A stretch of 64,000 nt of DNA, taken from assembly GCA_016712465.1 (NCBI GenBank), contig JADJQZ010000001.1:3038001-3102000 (forward strand), given 5' to 3'. The stretch comes from Candidatus Obscuribacter sp. (GTDB lineage Bacteria > Cyanobacteriota > Vampirovibrionia > Obscuribacterales > Obscuribacteraceae). The notes below the pieces were generated by a model that had not been told where the DNA came from, did no database searches, and saw nothing but the letters and a program-made list of their open reading frames with translations. Below, piece by piece: positions 45,868 to 53,319 of this stretch (the stretch's first letter is position 1; the number at the start of each line of letters is the position of its first letter). The position numbers and the translations under genes were made by a program.

Positions 45868-46380
45868 GGACTTGGCGTTAGCGCGCTCTTTGAGCCGGCT
45901 GATGATCTCATCGGTAAGATCGAGGCCCACTTCGGCCAGCTTCTTGGTGCCTCGATAGACGCCCTCACTATCCACCACAAAGTCAACTTGATGGGTCCGG
46001 GCCACACTCGTGACTGCGGCAAAGAGCCTGATCTTAAGCTGCTTTTCCTGGGGCTCCAGGGCCTTAAACAAGGCATCTTGTTTGACGGATAGAGCGGCAC
46101 GGGCTTCCTGCCTGAAGGCGGAAATCTCCTCTTCTTTCCTGCCCTCCTTCGCCATCCTCTCAATGGTTTCCAGACTCTGGCGGGCATCCTCCCGCAACTG
46201 CGACTGGGCGGATGCTTTTAACTGCTCGAGGCGGGCGGCTTCAGGCATGGCCGCGCGCACCCGCATCATGGAGAAATAGGCCGGATGGATTTCCAGAGCG
46301 CCGGGCTTTGAACTAGCCTGAGCCAGGGCTGGTACGGTCAAAAAAATGAGCAAAAGAGCGGTAAGAAATGGAAGAGCCAA
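45859..46380 (-). CDS. OmpH/Skp-family periplasmic chaperone-like protein (paralogue 1)
   Basis: 173 residues, TTG start, signal peptide MALPFLTALLLIFLTVPALAQA. The mature protein has the Skp/OmpH layout: a short strand (LEIHPAYFSMMRVR), a long helical hairpin (about residues 45-120, Lys/Glu/Gln/Arg-rich), then a closing strand and helix (VARTHQVDFVVDSEGVYRGT; DLTDEIISRLKE). Skp binds unfolded outer-membrane and surface proteins in the periplasm. It converges with and overlaps the giant gene's end by 9 bp, and is divergent from the TPR gene at 46449. Its paralogue lies at 47398-47979. Confidence 0.85.
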   Translation of the reverse strand: MALPFLTALLLIFLTVPALAQASSKPGALEIHPAYFSMMRVRAAMPEAARLEQLKASAQSQLREDARQSLETIERMAKEGRKEEEISAFRQEARAALSVKQDALFKALEPQEKQLKIRLFAAVTSVARTHQVDFVVDSEGVYRGTKKLAEVGLDLTDEIISRLKERANAKSSD

Positions 46381-46448
46381 GAAAGATCACCCGGGAGGAG
46401 AAAGTAGTATTGTAATGCTACAGGCGCGGCTCATGGACAAAGATTGCA

Positions 46449-47396
46449 TTGCGGCTACTTAGAAGACATATAGCAGTGGCATTGGCGGCAATTACAGGGC
46501 TTGCCCCTGCCGCTTGGGCCCTGGAAAAAGCTGACCAGAAAACTGCCAACCAGAAAACTGCCAACCAAAAAACTGCCAAGGATTGGAAAGACCGAGGCGA
46601 CTTTCTCTTCTTCCACGGTGACAGGGAAGAAGCAGTCAGGGTTTATCAAGAAGCACTCAAGCTCAAGCCTGACTATAAAGAAGCGCAGATGACCCTGCTC
46701 AACCTCTACATGCAACAAAGCAACTTTGAAAATGCCATCAAACTTGCCCGCTCAATCTTAGAACGAGATCCGAAAAACAAAGAACTGCATCTCGTCCTGG
46801 GAAACCTGTTGCGTACGCAGAAACGCTTCGATGAATCAATAAATGAGCTAAAACTGGCAGCCCAGCTTGGAGCCAGAGAGCATCTTGTCAAACAAGGTCT
46901 GGGCTATGCCTATCTGCAAAAGGGAGAGTTGGAAGAGGCCGACAGGCACCTGCGTGATTCCGCCAAGAAAACCGACTCAGCCGACACCAAATTGGCCCTG
47001 GCAATTATCAATTTTCGCAAAGGTCGAAAGGAAGAAGCCTTAAATGAGATTGACGGCGCCATCAAGGAGCGCAAGGACTTCACCGAAGCCCATGGCTTAA
47101 AGGGTGACATTCTCTCCTCGCTCGACAAACCGGAGGAGGCCGCCAGAGCTTACCAGACGGCTATAAATTTACGCACAAAATCAGCTTCCGCTTATACCTA
47201 TATGGCAGCCAGAGCCCTCAAGGCAGGTGACCATGCCAAGGCGCAAACCTACCTTGAATCGGCACTGCTTAACAAACCGGACGACACAGCAGTTAAATCG
47301 GCTCTTGCTTTTTTGGCAAGCCGGCAAGAAGAAAAACTGAAGGAAACCGACAGCGTTACTTTCTTCGGCTTTGCGTATAAAGACTTGCTCAAGTAA
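46449..47396 (+). CDS. exported TPR protein
   Basis: 315 residues, TTG start. Signal peptide MRLLRRHIAVALAAITGLAP followed by AAWA. Then three near-identical five-residue repeats, KTANQ-KTANQ-KTAK, encoded by a 15-bp tandem repeat at 46536-46580. About seven TPR units follow (DRGDFLFFHGDREEAVRVYQ; LLNLYMQQSNFENAIKLARS; VLGNLLRTQKRFDESINEL; GLGYAYLQKGELEEADRHL). Probably a periplasmic or surface protein-interaction scaffold. It sits between two Skp-like genes and shares a short divergent promoter region with the first. Confidence 0.85.
   Translation: MRLLRRHIAVALAAITGLAPAAWALEKADQKTANQKTANQKTAKDWKDRGDFLFFHGDREEAVRVYQEALKLKPDYKEAQMTLLNLYMQQSNFENAIKLARSILERDPKNKELHLVLGNLLRTQKRFDESINELKLAAQLGAREHLVKQGLGYAYLQKGELEEADRHLRDSAKKTDSADTKLALAIINFRKGRKEEALNEIDGAIKERKDFTEAHGLKGDILSSLDKPEEAARAYQTAINLRTKSASAYTYMAARALKAGDHAKAQTYLESALLNKPDDTAVKSALAFLASRQEEKLKETDSVTFFGFAYKDLLK
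46536..46580 (+). repeat. 15-bp tandem repeat, three copies, in the TPR gene
   Basis: CAGAAAACTGCCAAC at 46536-46550 and 46551-46565, then CAAAAAACTGCCAAG at 46566-46580. The repeat keeps the reading frame and adds five residues per copy just after the signal peptide, so copy number could vary without a frameshift. Confidence 0.85.
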
Positions 47397-47397
47397 C

Positions 47398-47979
47398 CTA
47401 CTTACTTGCCGATGCCGGTCGGAGCAGAGCGGAAGCGGGAGAAAGTTTGGAAATAATGTCCAGGGTTACATCCTGACCATTCTCCAGAACCATTTTCCCT
47501 CCGGCAAAAACCCCGGCGCCGTCTACAATTACATCGAGACCTTTCTCTTTAGCCACCATATTCACGGCCGTGTAGAGTTTCTCCGTTGCCTGACTTTGAG
47601 CCGACTGCACCAACTGGGCAAGAGCCTGCTGCTTGGCATTAATCTCAGCCTGCACTTCCTTTGCCATTTTCTGCAATTCCTCAGGGGCCTTTTTCTCTTC
47701 CTGAGCTTTAGAAATTTTCTTATTGGCGTCTTCTACATCTTTGCGAAGCTGACATTCCGCCTGAGCCCGTAGAGCCTCGGAACCGGCAGCTTCCGGATAG
47801 GAAATCTTGACCAGATTGAGATTGAAGTAACCAATTTTGACCGCAGTCTGCACGGCAGACTTGCCCGGAGCCTTAACAGGCGCAGCCGGAGCGGCATTTT
47901 CAGCCCGAACTTGCGGCATGAAGACGGTTAAGGTAAGGGCAACTAGTGCTAGCTTCATAAAACTGGATTTGATCAACAC
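47398..47979 (-). CDS. OmpH/Skp-family periplasmic chaperone-like protein (paralogue 2)
   Basis: 193 residues. GTG start with AGGAG eight bases upstream; a Met at codon 8 is an alternative. Signal peptide ends near VRA. The mature protein begins with an Ala/Pro/Lys linker, then VKIGYFNLNLVKISYPEAAGSEAL, a typical OmpH strand with its following helix. A long charged helical hairpin (about residues 70-130) and GLDVIVDGAGVFAGG ... DVTLDIISKLSP complete the fold. It is the last gene of a minus-strand operon after murF, and its stop abuts that of the TPR gene. Confidence 0.9.
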   Translation of the reverse strand: MLIKSSFMKLALVALTLTVFMPQVRAENAAPAAPVKAPGKSAVQTAVKIGYFNLNLVKISYPEAAGSEALRAQAECQLRKDVEDANKKISKAQEEKKAPEELQKMAKEVQAEINAKQQALAQLVQSAQSQATEKLYTAVNMVAKEKGLDVIVDGAGVFAGGKMVLENGQDVTLDIISKLSPASALLRPASASK

Positions 47980-48001
47980 TTAAATATCTCCTGCTGAACC
48001 G

Positions 48002-49399
48002 TCAATCACCGACCACTTGCTCCAGGCGTCTGACAAGCGCTTCTAGATTCGCACTGTGGGAACCTTTGACCATAATGCAATCGCCTTGAGAAATAGTCTC
48101 ACGCAACCGCCTATGGGCCTCATCCTGGTCTGCACAGGGCACGACCTCAAAGGCGGCTCCCCCGGCTTCAGAGGCAATCATTCCCGCCTCCGCCCCTACT
48201 GTAACCAGGCAATCTATAGCCTTGGTTTTCAACCAGGAACCAAGCTCCCGGTGCAGAGCCTCAGTGAAATCACCAAGTTCAGCCATCTTACCAAGAACAA
48301 TAATTTTACGCTTGCCTTCGTAGGCTTCGCTAGCAAGCATCGACTCGACTGCACAGCGCACCGAATCCGGATTGGCGTTATAAGATTCGTCGATTAAGGT
48401 GAGACCGCTACCGGTAGCAATCACATTACCGCGGCCTTCGACGGCACGCCAGTTCGAGAGACCCTGCCTGATGGTCTCAGGGGTAAGACCGGCACTCAAA
48501 CCGGCTTTTACTGCGCACCAGGCATCACGCAAAAGAAAATCACCGTGAGCCTGTACAAAAAACTCCTCACTGCCAAGGCTGAAGCTGGTACCAGCAGCGG
48601 TTATATTTCGAACCTCCAGCCCTTCGCCGTCATAGTCGCAAACACGTCCAGTAAAAACCCTGGCCGCCGCTTCTTTCAGGAGCGGAGAGAAGTCACCGCA
48701 GATAGCAAAACCGGAGCATGGATCAATATGAGCAAATAGTTCGCACTTTGCTTTTGCAATATTTTCCCGACTACCTAACAGTTCAATATGGGTGGAACCT
48801 GCACCTGTGATGATACCGAGGTTCGGTTCGGCAGTAGAGGCCAATTCATCGATTTGTCCGAGCCCGCGCATGCCCATTTCCACAATCAGAAAGTCGGTAT
48901 TTTCAGGCATAGAAAGAATGGTCTTGGGCACGCCGATCTCGTTATTTTCATTGGCTGCCGACTTGTGAACAACCTTACCGGCACTGGCAGAAAAGACAGC
49001 AAAACACATTTCCTTGGTGGTGGTTTTGCCGGAAGAGCCGGTGATACCGATCACGAATGGCTTATGCCTGCGCCGGGCCAGGCGAGCCAGACCCTGATAA
49101 TACTTGAGTGTATCCGGCACCGGCAGAAGCGGTCCCTGGCAGACCTTGAGCAAAGACTCCACCTGGGAGGCTTCCACCACGGCAAGGGCCGCACCACAAT
49201 CCAGGGCATTCTTGACGAAGCGGTGCCCGTCAAAACGCTCCCCCTTCAGAGCTAGATAAACAACACCGCTTTTGATTTGCCGGCTATCGGTACATACGCT
49301 TCCCCGAAAAGCGCCGGACAGGCCGCCGTCATCCGGAAGGGTGCCGACAAGCGGGCTTGCAGCCAGGCTAGTTAGCTCATCCAGTGAAAAGGTCTGCAC
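48002..49399 (-). CDS. murF: UDP-N-acetylmuramoyl-tripeptide--D-alanyl-D-alanine ligase
   Basis: 465 residues, GTG start. This cytoplasmic Mur ligase adds D-Ala-D-Ala to UDP-MurNAc-tripeptide. Motifs: SGVVYLALKGERFDGHRFV in the N-terminal domain, ATP P-loop GITGSSGKTTTKEM, NNEIGVPKTIL, VEMGMRGLGQI, and in the C-terminal domain LIDESYNANPDS, GKMAELGDF and MVKGSHSANLE. It follows the MshEN-module gene by 8 bp and precedes the Skp-like gene by 22 bp on the same strand. Confidence 0.97.
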   Translation of the reverse strand: MQTFSLDELTSLAASPLVGTLPDDGGLSGAFRGSVCTDSRQIKSGVVYLALKGERFDGHRFVKNALDCGAALAVVEASQVESLLKVCQGPLLPVPDTLKYYQGLARLARRRHKPFVIGITGSSGKTTTKEMCFAVFSASAGKVVHKSAANENNEIGVPKTILSMPENTDFLIVEMGMRGLGQIDELASTAEPNLGIITGAGSTHIELLGSRENIAKAKCELFAHIDPCSGFAICGDFSPLLKEAAARVFTGRVCDYDGEGLEVRNITAAGTSFSLGSEEFFVQAHGDFLLRDAWCAVKAGLSAGLTPETIRQGLSNWRAVEGRGNVIATGSGLTLIDESYNANPDSVRCAVESMLASEAYEGKRKIIVLGKMAELGDFTEALHRELGSWLKTKAIDCLVTVGAEAGMIASEAGGAAFEVVPCADQDEAHRRLRETISQGDCIMVKGSHSANLEALVRRLEQVVGD

Positions 49400-49407
49400 A
49401 GTAAGCC

Positions 49408-50706
49408 TCAGTCCTTTTTGGTGACTTTAGACCAGAGACTTCCCAACCAACCACTCTTCTTATCTCCGCCTGCGGAATCGTCGGCAGGCGGGCTGGATTC
49501 AGCCGTATCGGAAGGCAATTCTTTCAGAACCTCGTGGAATTCCTTGCCGGTCTTGACGCACATTTTCATGGCTAGCACGCATTGCGCACCATTGATGATA
49601 CCGTCATTGACCAGGGATTGCCCCTGATATGCAGCCATAATGAGGCGTTTTTCTACCATCTCTTTAGTGAGAATGACCTCGGCGATAGAAACATTCAACT
49701 GCCGAGCCAGCGACTGGGCCCGGTTGAAATTTTCACCGCTGAGGGCACCAGATTGCAAGATCACTTCCAGGACCGAGTTGATTTTCTCTACTTCCTCTTT
49801 ACGGGAAGCTCTCTCTTCCATGATTACATCTATACCGACTTTGCGAGCATTAGCCTGACGCAAAATATCGGCAGCTTGCAAGCCGCTCAGTTCGCCGCTG
49901 GAAACCATTTCCTGCAAACGCAGACTCTCATCCACCACCCCCGGAGCAATCATGCCGGTCTGGATCAGGACTTCTCCGATTTTCTGATTTTCATTGAGAC
50001 CAATCTCGATAGCCGAAATCTTATCGCCCTCAGTGACCAATCCGGCCTGAGAGAGCAAATCGCCCAGTTTGACCGACTCTTTGGCGGGCTGCCTGTAGGC
50101 GCCGGCATCCACAAGAGACTGCTCCAGGGATTGCTGCTTACGGGCTGAGTTCTTAAGACTGTTTATAGCCTGATCTTCAGTAATCTTGCCGTCCCGCATC
50201 AAAACCTGAGCGGTAAGTGCCGATTGCAAAAGGTTGGAGGAAATGGCTCGGTTCAAGACCAGACAGCGACCGAGGGGTAGATTATTCTCGTGGGATTGAT
50301 AGAGAGCCTGCTCCAGCACCGAGCGATCGATAAGACCGGCCTGCACTAGAAGCTCCCCCAGCTCACCAAGGGTGCCGGACTGCTGCTCGACATCGTCCGG
50401 CGGAGTCCAGCCCAGGCGACGAAAGGCTTCTTCCAGGGGAATCCGTCCCTTGACGCTGACATTTATTACCTTAACGCCAAATTCAGACGAAATAACGCTA
50501 TTGCGAATTAGTCCCTGGATATAAATTGCGGTTTCGACATCACTCTCCGACAACTCGCCGATAGTCATCAAGACACGGCCCACAGGGGTTTGAGAGTTCT
50601 TGGATATCTTCAGGGCTTCCAAGAGCACTTCCTGCCTGATGACATTTGCAGCCACCAAGAGCTCACCTATTCGTTTTGGAGGAACACGTCTTCCTGAAAT
50701 TTCCAT
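49408..50706 (-). CDS. protein of repeated MshEN/GspE-N-like modules
   Basis: 432 residues with no signal peptide and no ATPase domain. Units of the form (I/L)GELL-x(3-4)-G-(L/M/V)-I-x(4)-L-x-(E/Q)-A-L recur at least three to four times: RIGELLVAANVIRQEVLLEAL (near residue 12), ELGELLVQAGLIDRSVLEQAL (near 117), KLGDLLSQAGLVTEGDKIS (near 212), KIGEVLIQTGMIAPGVVDESL (near 240). This is the helical module at the N-terminus of type IV pilus and type II secretion ATPases, some of which bind c-di-GMP. The C-terminal ~35 residues are low complexity, ending with SGWLGSLWSKVTKKD. First gene of the operon with murF. Confidence 0.75.
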   Translation of the reverse strand: MEISGRRVPPKRIGELLVAANVIRQEVLLEALKISKNSQTPVGRVLMTIGELSESDVETAIYIQGLIRNSVISSEFGVKVINVSVKGRIPLEEAFRRLGWTPPDDVEQQSGTLGELGELLVQAGLIDRSVLEQALYQSHENNLPLGRCLVLNRAISSNLLQSALTAQVLMRDGKITEDQAINSLKNSARKQQSLEQSLVDAGAYRQPAKESVKLGDLLSQAGLVTEGDKISAIEIGLNENQKIGEVLIQTGMIAPGVVDESLRLQEMVSSGELSGLQAADILRQANARKVGIDVIMEERASRKEEVEKINSVLEVILQSGALSGENFNRAQSLARQLNVSIAEVILTKEMVEKRLIMAAYQGQSLVNDGIINGAQCVLAMKMCVKTGKEFHEVLKELPSDTAESSPPADDSAGGDKKSGWLGSLWSKVTKKD

Positions 50707-50865
50707 TTTATATCCACGCCAGGACCGCCCAAATGTCTGAGCAGAACCTATTAGTAGTCTAGCAAATTGCCGACTGATTTATAGCACCAGGGCGAGCAAG
50801 TCTTGCCGCAGAAGGACTTTGGAGGCTCACCCGGGAAAAATTAAAAAGCGGTAATACTAAGTGAC

Positions 50866-50909
50866 AATAAAAGCAGACATCGTCACACAAAATGGTGGCG
50901 ATGCCTGCT
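50866..50909 (-). terminator. rho-independent terminator at the end of the small-protein array
   Basis: On the minus strand AGCAGGCATCGCCAC (50909-50895) pairs with GTGACGATGTCTGCT (50886-50872) with one mismatch and one G-U pair, then TTTTATT. It lies 42 bp after the last gene of the four-gene array. Confidence 0.85.
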
Positions 50910-50950
50910 CTCTAGCCAAGTTTTTCTAAGTATCTAGGTATTGATACCGG

Positions 50951-51406
50951 TTAGTAGTTGTCGTCGTAAGGAACGACGAAACCCTTGCCCTGGAAAATCA
51001 TGCTATGGCTTCCGCTGTGGGGGCTGGGATAGCCGATGAAGCCGTGCTTCAGTCCATAACCAGCTCCGTGCAGTAGACCATAGGTGCCACCGCCCAGAAG
51101 TCCAATAGGACCGCCGGTAACGGCACCAGCTACCATTTCATAGACACCGTCTTCTTTTCCGAGGTTACGAGCAACCATCTTGGTGCCGCCGATGGCGCCC
51201 TTGATGCTGTCCTGGAAAGCGGCTGTGGGAATGTCCCAGGCGGTGGTTACAGCGGCTGAAACCACGCGGCAGGGGAAGTACCACATCTCATACACTACTC
51301 GAGCGGATTCAGGACGCTCGGGGTACGCCATGCTGGGGGCAGCAACCGAAAGACCGCTAAGCAGTCCGGCAGCAGCCAGCAATGACGATAGAAATTTCTT
51401 TTGCAT
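50951..51406 (-). CDS. small exported glycine-rich protein, tandem family member 1
   Basis: 151 residues from the ATG at 51404-51406 (another in-frame ATG lies 4 codons upstream). The leader GGTGAGGATA just before the ATG resembles those of members 2 and 3, supporting this start. Signal peptide FLSSLLAAAGLLSGLSVAAP, then family blocks FPCRVVSAAV, SIKGAIGGTKMVA, LGKEDGVYE and GGPIGLLGGGTYGLLHGAGYG, a Gly-x3-Gly-type pattern able to form membrane-associated helices. Unlike the other three it lacks the C-terminal EKPFS and ends SHSMIFQGKGFVVPYDDNY. It is closest to member 4. Function unknown. Confidence 0.8.
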   Translation of the reverse strand: MQKKFLSSLLAAAGLLSGLSVAAPSMAYPERPESARVVYEMWYFPCRVVSAAVTTAWDIPTAAFQDSIKGAIGGTKMVARNLGKEDGVYEMVAGAVTGGPIGLLGGGTYGLLHGAGYGLKHGFIGYPSPHSGSHSMIFQGKGFVVPYDDNY

Positions 51407-51448
51407 TATCCTCACCATCTTCCTAAAGTGATTCGCGAACTTAAGAGC

Positions 51449-51865
51449 TTATTTCTCTTCCATTGTTATGAAGGACCAGCGGCTGAAAGGCTTTTCCCAG
51501 CCTTTCTTCCAGCCATGGAAGAAACCGCGATATACGCCATGGGCGCTACCCAGTACCAGGCCGGTAGATCCGCCAATCGGTACTGCGGCTAAGCGTTGAC
51601 CCCAACCTTTTTCATCACCGAATTTTTCGGCAACGTGGTTGGTGCCTTTGAGGAACCAATGGTAACCATCATCGATAGGTCCACTGACAGCACCGGTGAA
51701 AAGAGCACCGCTGACAGCACCTACGGTACGAACTGGAGCCTGGATGACCCAATTGACCGGTTTGGCTTCATAATCCAACGCCTGAGCTTCCGGAGTTACG
51801 ACCGGAAGATAAGCGGCGGCAACGAGAGCCGAAAGAACAAGCTTACCTAGAACTTTTTTAGTCAT
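51449..51865 (-). CDS. small exported glycine-rich protein, tandem family member 2
   Basis: 138 residues from the ATG at 51863-51865, preceded by GGTGGG. Signal peptide VLGKLVLSALVAAAYLPVV, then APVRTVGAVSGALFTGAVSG, FGDEKGWGQRLAAVPIGG, a Gly-rich helix-like stretch STGLVLGSAHGVYRGFFHG, and the family tail GWEKPFSRWSF ending in MEEK. The DEKGWGQ variant pairs it with member 3. No known domain recognised. Confidence 0.8.
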   Translation of the reverse strand: MTKKVLGKLVLSALVAAAYLPVVTPEAQALDYEAKPVNWVIQAPVRTVGAVSGALFTGAVSGPIDDGYHWFLKGTNHVAEKFGDEKGWGQRLAAVPIGGSTGLVLGSAHGVYRGFFHGWKKGWEKPFSRWSFITMEEK

Positions 51866-51904
51866 TTTTCCCACCGTTTCTATAACTTAAGACTAACTTG
51901 GGGG

Positions 51905-51934
51905 TGCCCGGCATCACTTGGCATATGCCGGGCA
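51905..51934. other. intercistronic hairpin in the small-protein array
   Basis: Perfect 10-bp inverted repeat TGCCCGGCAT (51905-51914) / ATGCCGGGCA (51925-51934) between members 3 and 2, with a 10-nt loop. No U-tract follows on the minus strand, so it may stabilise or process the mRNA rather than terminate it. Confidence 0.65.
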
Positions 51935-51944
51935 ACACTTCCTA

Positions 51945-52328
51945 CTACTTCTCTTCAGTAACCAGATAGGATTCTGTGCTGAAGGGTTTTTCCCAGCCAG
52001 TGACAAAGCCGTGACGAGCGCCGGTAATGGCACCGTAAGGGATGCCCCATACGAAACCAGTCGGAACGCCGATCACGAAAGCGGCCAGGTTTTGACCAAG
52101 ACCTTTTTCATCACCGAATTGCTCAGCGAGGCTACGCTGAATTTTGTAGGGTTGACGCCACAGAGAGTTCACGAGAACACCCTGGGGGCAGTCAAAGACG
52201 CCTGCGGTGACTGAACCGAAGAAGCTTGCCACGCTACCGAGCGGGCTGTCATCAGCAGCCATCGAGGGCAGGGCAGCTCCCAAAGTCAGCACGGAGGCTG
52301 TCAAAAGAGCGAATACTTTATTTTTCAT
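51945..52328 (-). CDS. small exported glycine-rich protein, tandem family member 3
   Basis: 127 residues, ATG preceded by GGTGGTAAGGAA. Signal peptide MKNKVFALLTASVLTLGAAL followed by PSMAA. The mature protein has GSVASFFGSVTAGVFDCPQG, FGDEKGLGQNLAAFVIG, VPTGFVWGIPYGAITGARHG and the tail GWEKPFSTESYLVTEEK. It shares the DEKG(W/L)GQ variant with member 2. A single Cys occurs in the mature part. Function unknown. Confidence 0.8.
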   Translation of the reverse strand: MKNKVFALLTASVLTLGAALPSMAADDSPLGSVASFFGSVTAGVFDCPQGVLVNSLWRQPYKIQRSLAEQFGDEKGLGQNLAAFVIGVPTGFVWGIPYGAITGARHGFVTGWEKPFSTESYLVTEEK

Positions 52329-52349
52329 TTCCTTACCACCTGGAGGAGT

Positions 52350-52375
52350 GAGGATGGTTCAGAGGAACCATCCTC
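52350..52375. other. hairpin in the leader of small-protein member 3
   Basis: Perfect 11-bp inverted repeat GAGGATGGTTC (52350-52360) / GAACCATCCTC (52365-52375) with a 4-nt loop, between members 4 and 3. It ends 21 bp before the start codon of member 3, so it could affect its translation or mark the end of an upstream transcript. Confidence 0.65.
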
Positions 52376-52436
52376 TCAATTCCCAACATTGTTTTTGTGA
52401 AACGCATCACTAGTATCAAATTTGAAGATAGTCGAA

Positions 52437-52826
52437 CTAGTCTTCTTTGAAGGTGAAGGCTTCTTTGCTGAACGGCTTCTCGAAGCCGGTTTTCATACCG
52501 TGCCAACCACCGTCGAAGCAGCCGTAAGCAGCTCCGCCGACGACGCCGAAGGGTCCGCCAACAAGGGCACCTGTCCATTGTTGATACATACCATCTTCAT
52601 TGCCTAGCTTGCCGGCCACCCATTTGGTGGACATGATGGCACCTTTAGTACCATCTTTAACGGCGCCGAGGGGGACACCAACTACGGTGCCAACACCTGA
52701 ACCTAGAACTCTGACGGGAAACAGGCAAACTGTCTTGAATGTGTCGTCATCGGCATACGAAGGAGCGACCATTGTGCCAACCAGAGCCGAGGCTAGTATG
52801 AAAGAGGACGCTAACTTTTTAAGCAT
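52437..52826 (-). CDS. small exported glycine-rich protein, tandem family member 4
   Basis: 129 residues from the ATG at 52824-52826 with GGAG seven bases upstream; an ATG four codons earlier is in frame. Signal peptide LKKLASSFILASALVGTMVAP then SYA. Family blocks: FPVRVLGSGVGTVVGVPLGA, TKGAIMSTKWVAGKLGNEDG, MYQQWTGALVGGPFGVVGG, AAYGCFDGGWHGMKTG and tail GFEKPFSKEAFTFKED. It shares the ED-G-(V/M)-Y variant with member 1. It is the first gene of the array in transcription order. Confidence 0.8.
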   Translation of the reverse strand: MLKKLASSFILASALVGTMVAPSYADDDTFKTVCLFPVRVLGSGVGTVVGVPLGAVKDGTKGAIMSTKWVAGKLGNEDGMYQQWTGALVGGPFGVVGGAAYGCFDGGWHGMKTGFEKPFSKEAFTFKED

Positions 52827-53319
52827 GCAAATCTCCATCTCTTAGCTTTCGTGTTTTCGGAAATCATTTTTCGAATGATTTGACCAATCCTGGACCAACT
52901 CGGCCCGAGACCAATCCCCATTTTACTCATTTTCTCCAAGAGGTCCATATTTAATGGCTCGGGATTTTCAGCCTGGAACGGCAAACGCAGGCAATACTCA
53001 CCGTCTCGGGATAAATCTCGACTTGTAAAAAGTTTGTTGGATAGATAACACTTTCCAAGCAGTATATCGCCTAATGCCTCAGGGCACAGTCATTGAAATA
53101 TAGCGCCCGTCTGCGATTACAGGGACGGAGCACCTTTGACAAGTGTTCCGCACCAAATATGGTTGCAAAGATGCACATGTCAACAGGATTTTTGCCCGGG
53201 AACATGTTCGCAATCGCTTTCGTCGGCTTCAATTCTGATTATGTTTGCTTAATGCATTGCAGTGTCCAATAAAAAAGCACCGCCGGTGATGACGGTGCTT
53301 TTCCTTTGATTTTGCTTGC
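52827..53319. other. 493-bp intergenic region
   Basis: No convincing gene on either strand; the longest in-frame pieces are only about 24 codons without a ribosome site. It must contain the promoter of the small-protein array at its left end (A/T-rich near 52850-52880), and the glycosyltransferase terminator at its right end. I recognise no structured RNA. Confidence 0.5.
53271..53304 (-). terminator. rho-independent terminator of the glycosyltransferase gene
   Basis: Perfect 10-bp inverted repeat AAAAGCACCG (53273-53282) / CGGTGCTTTT (53293-53302). On the minus strand it is followed by TTATTGG after a run of T. It starts 17 bp after the stop at 53320 and could work in both directions. Confidence 0.9.

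Noticed and set aside
52950..53030. A 24-codon frame in the 493-bp gap
   Set aside because: No ribosome site, no hydrophobic or other feature; expected by chance.
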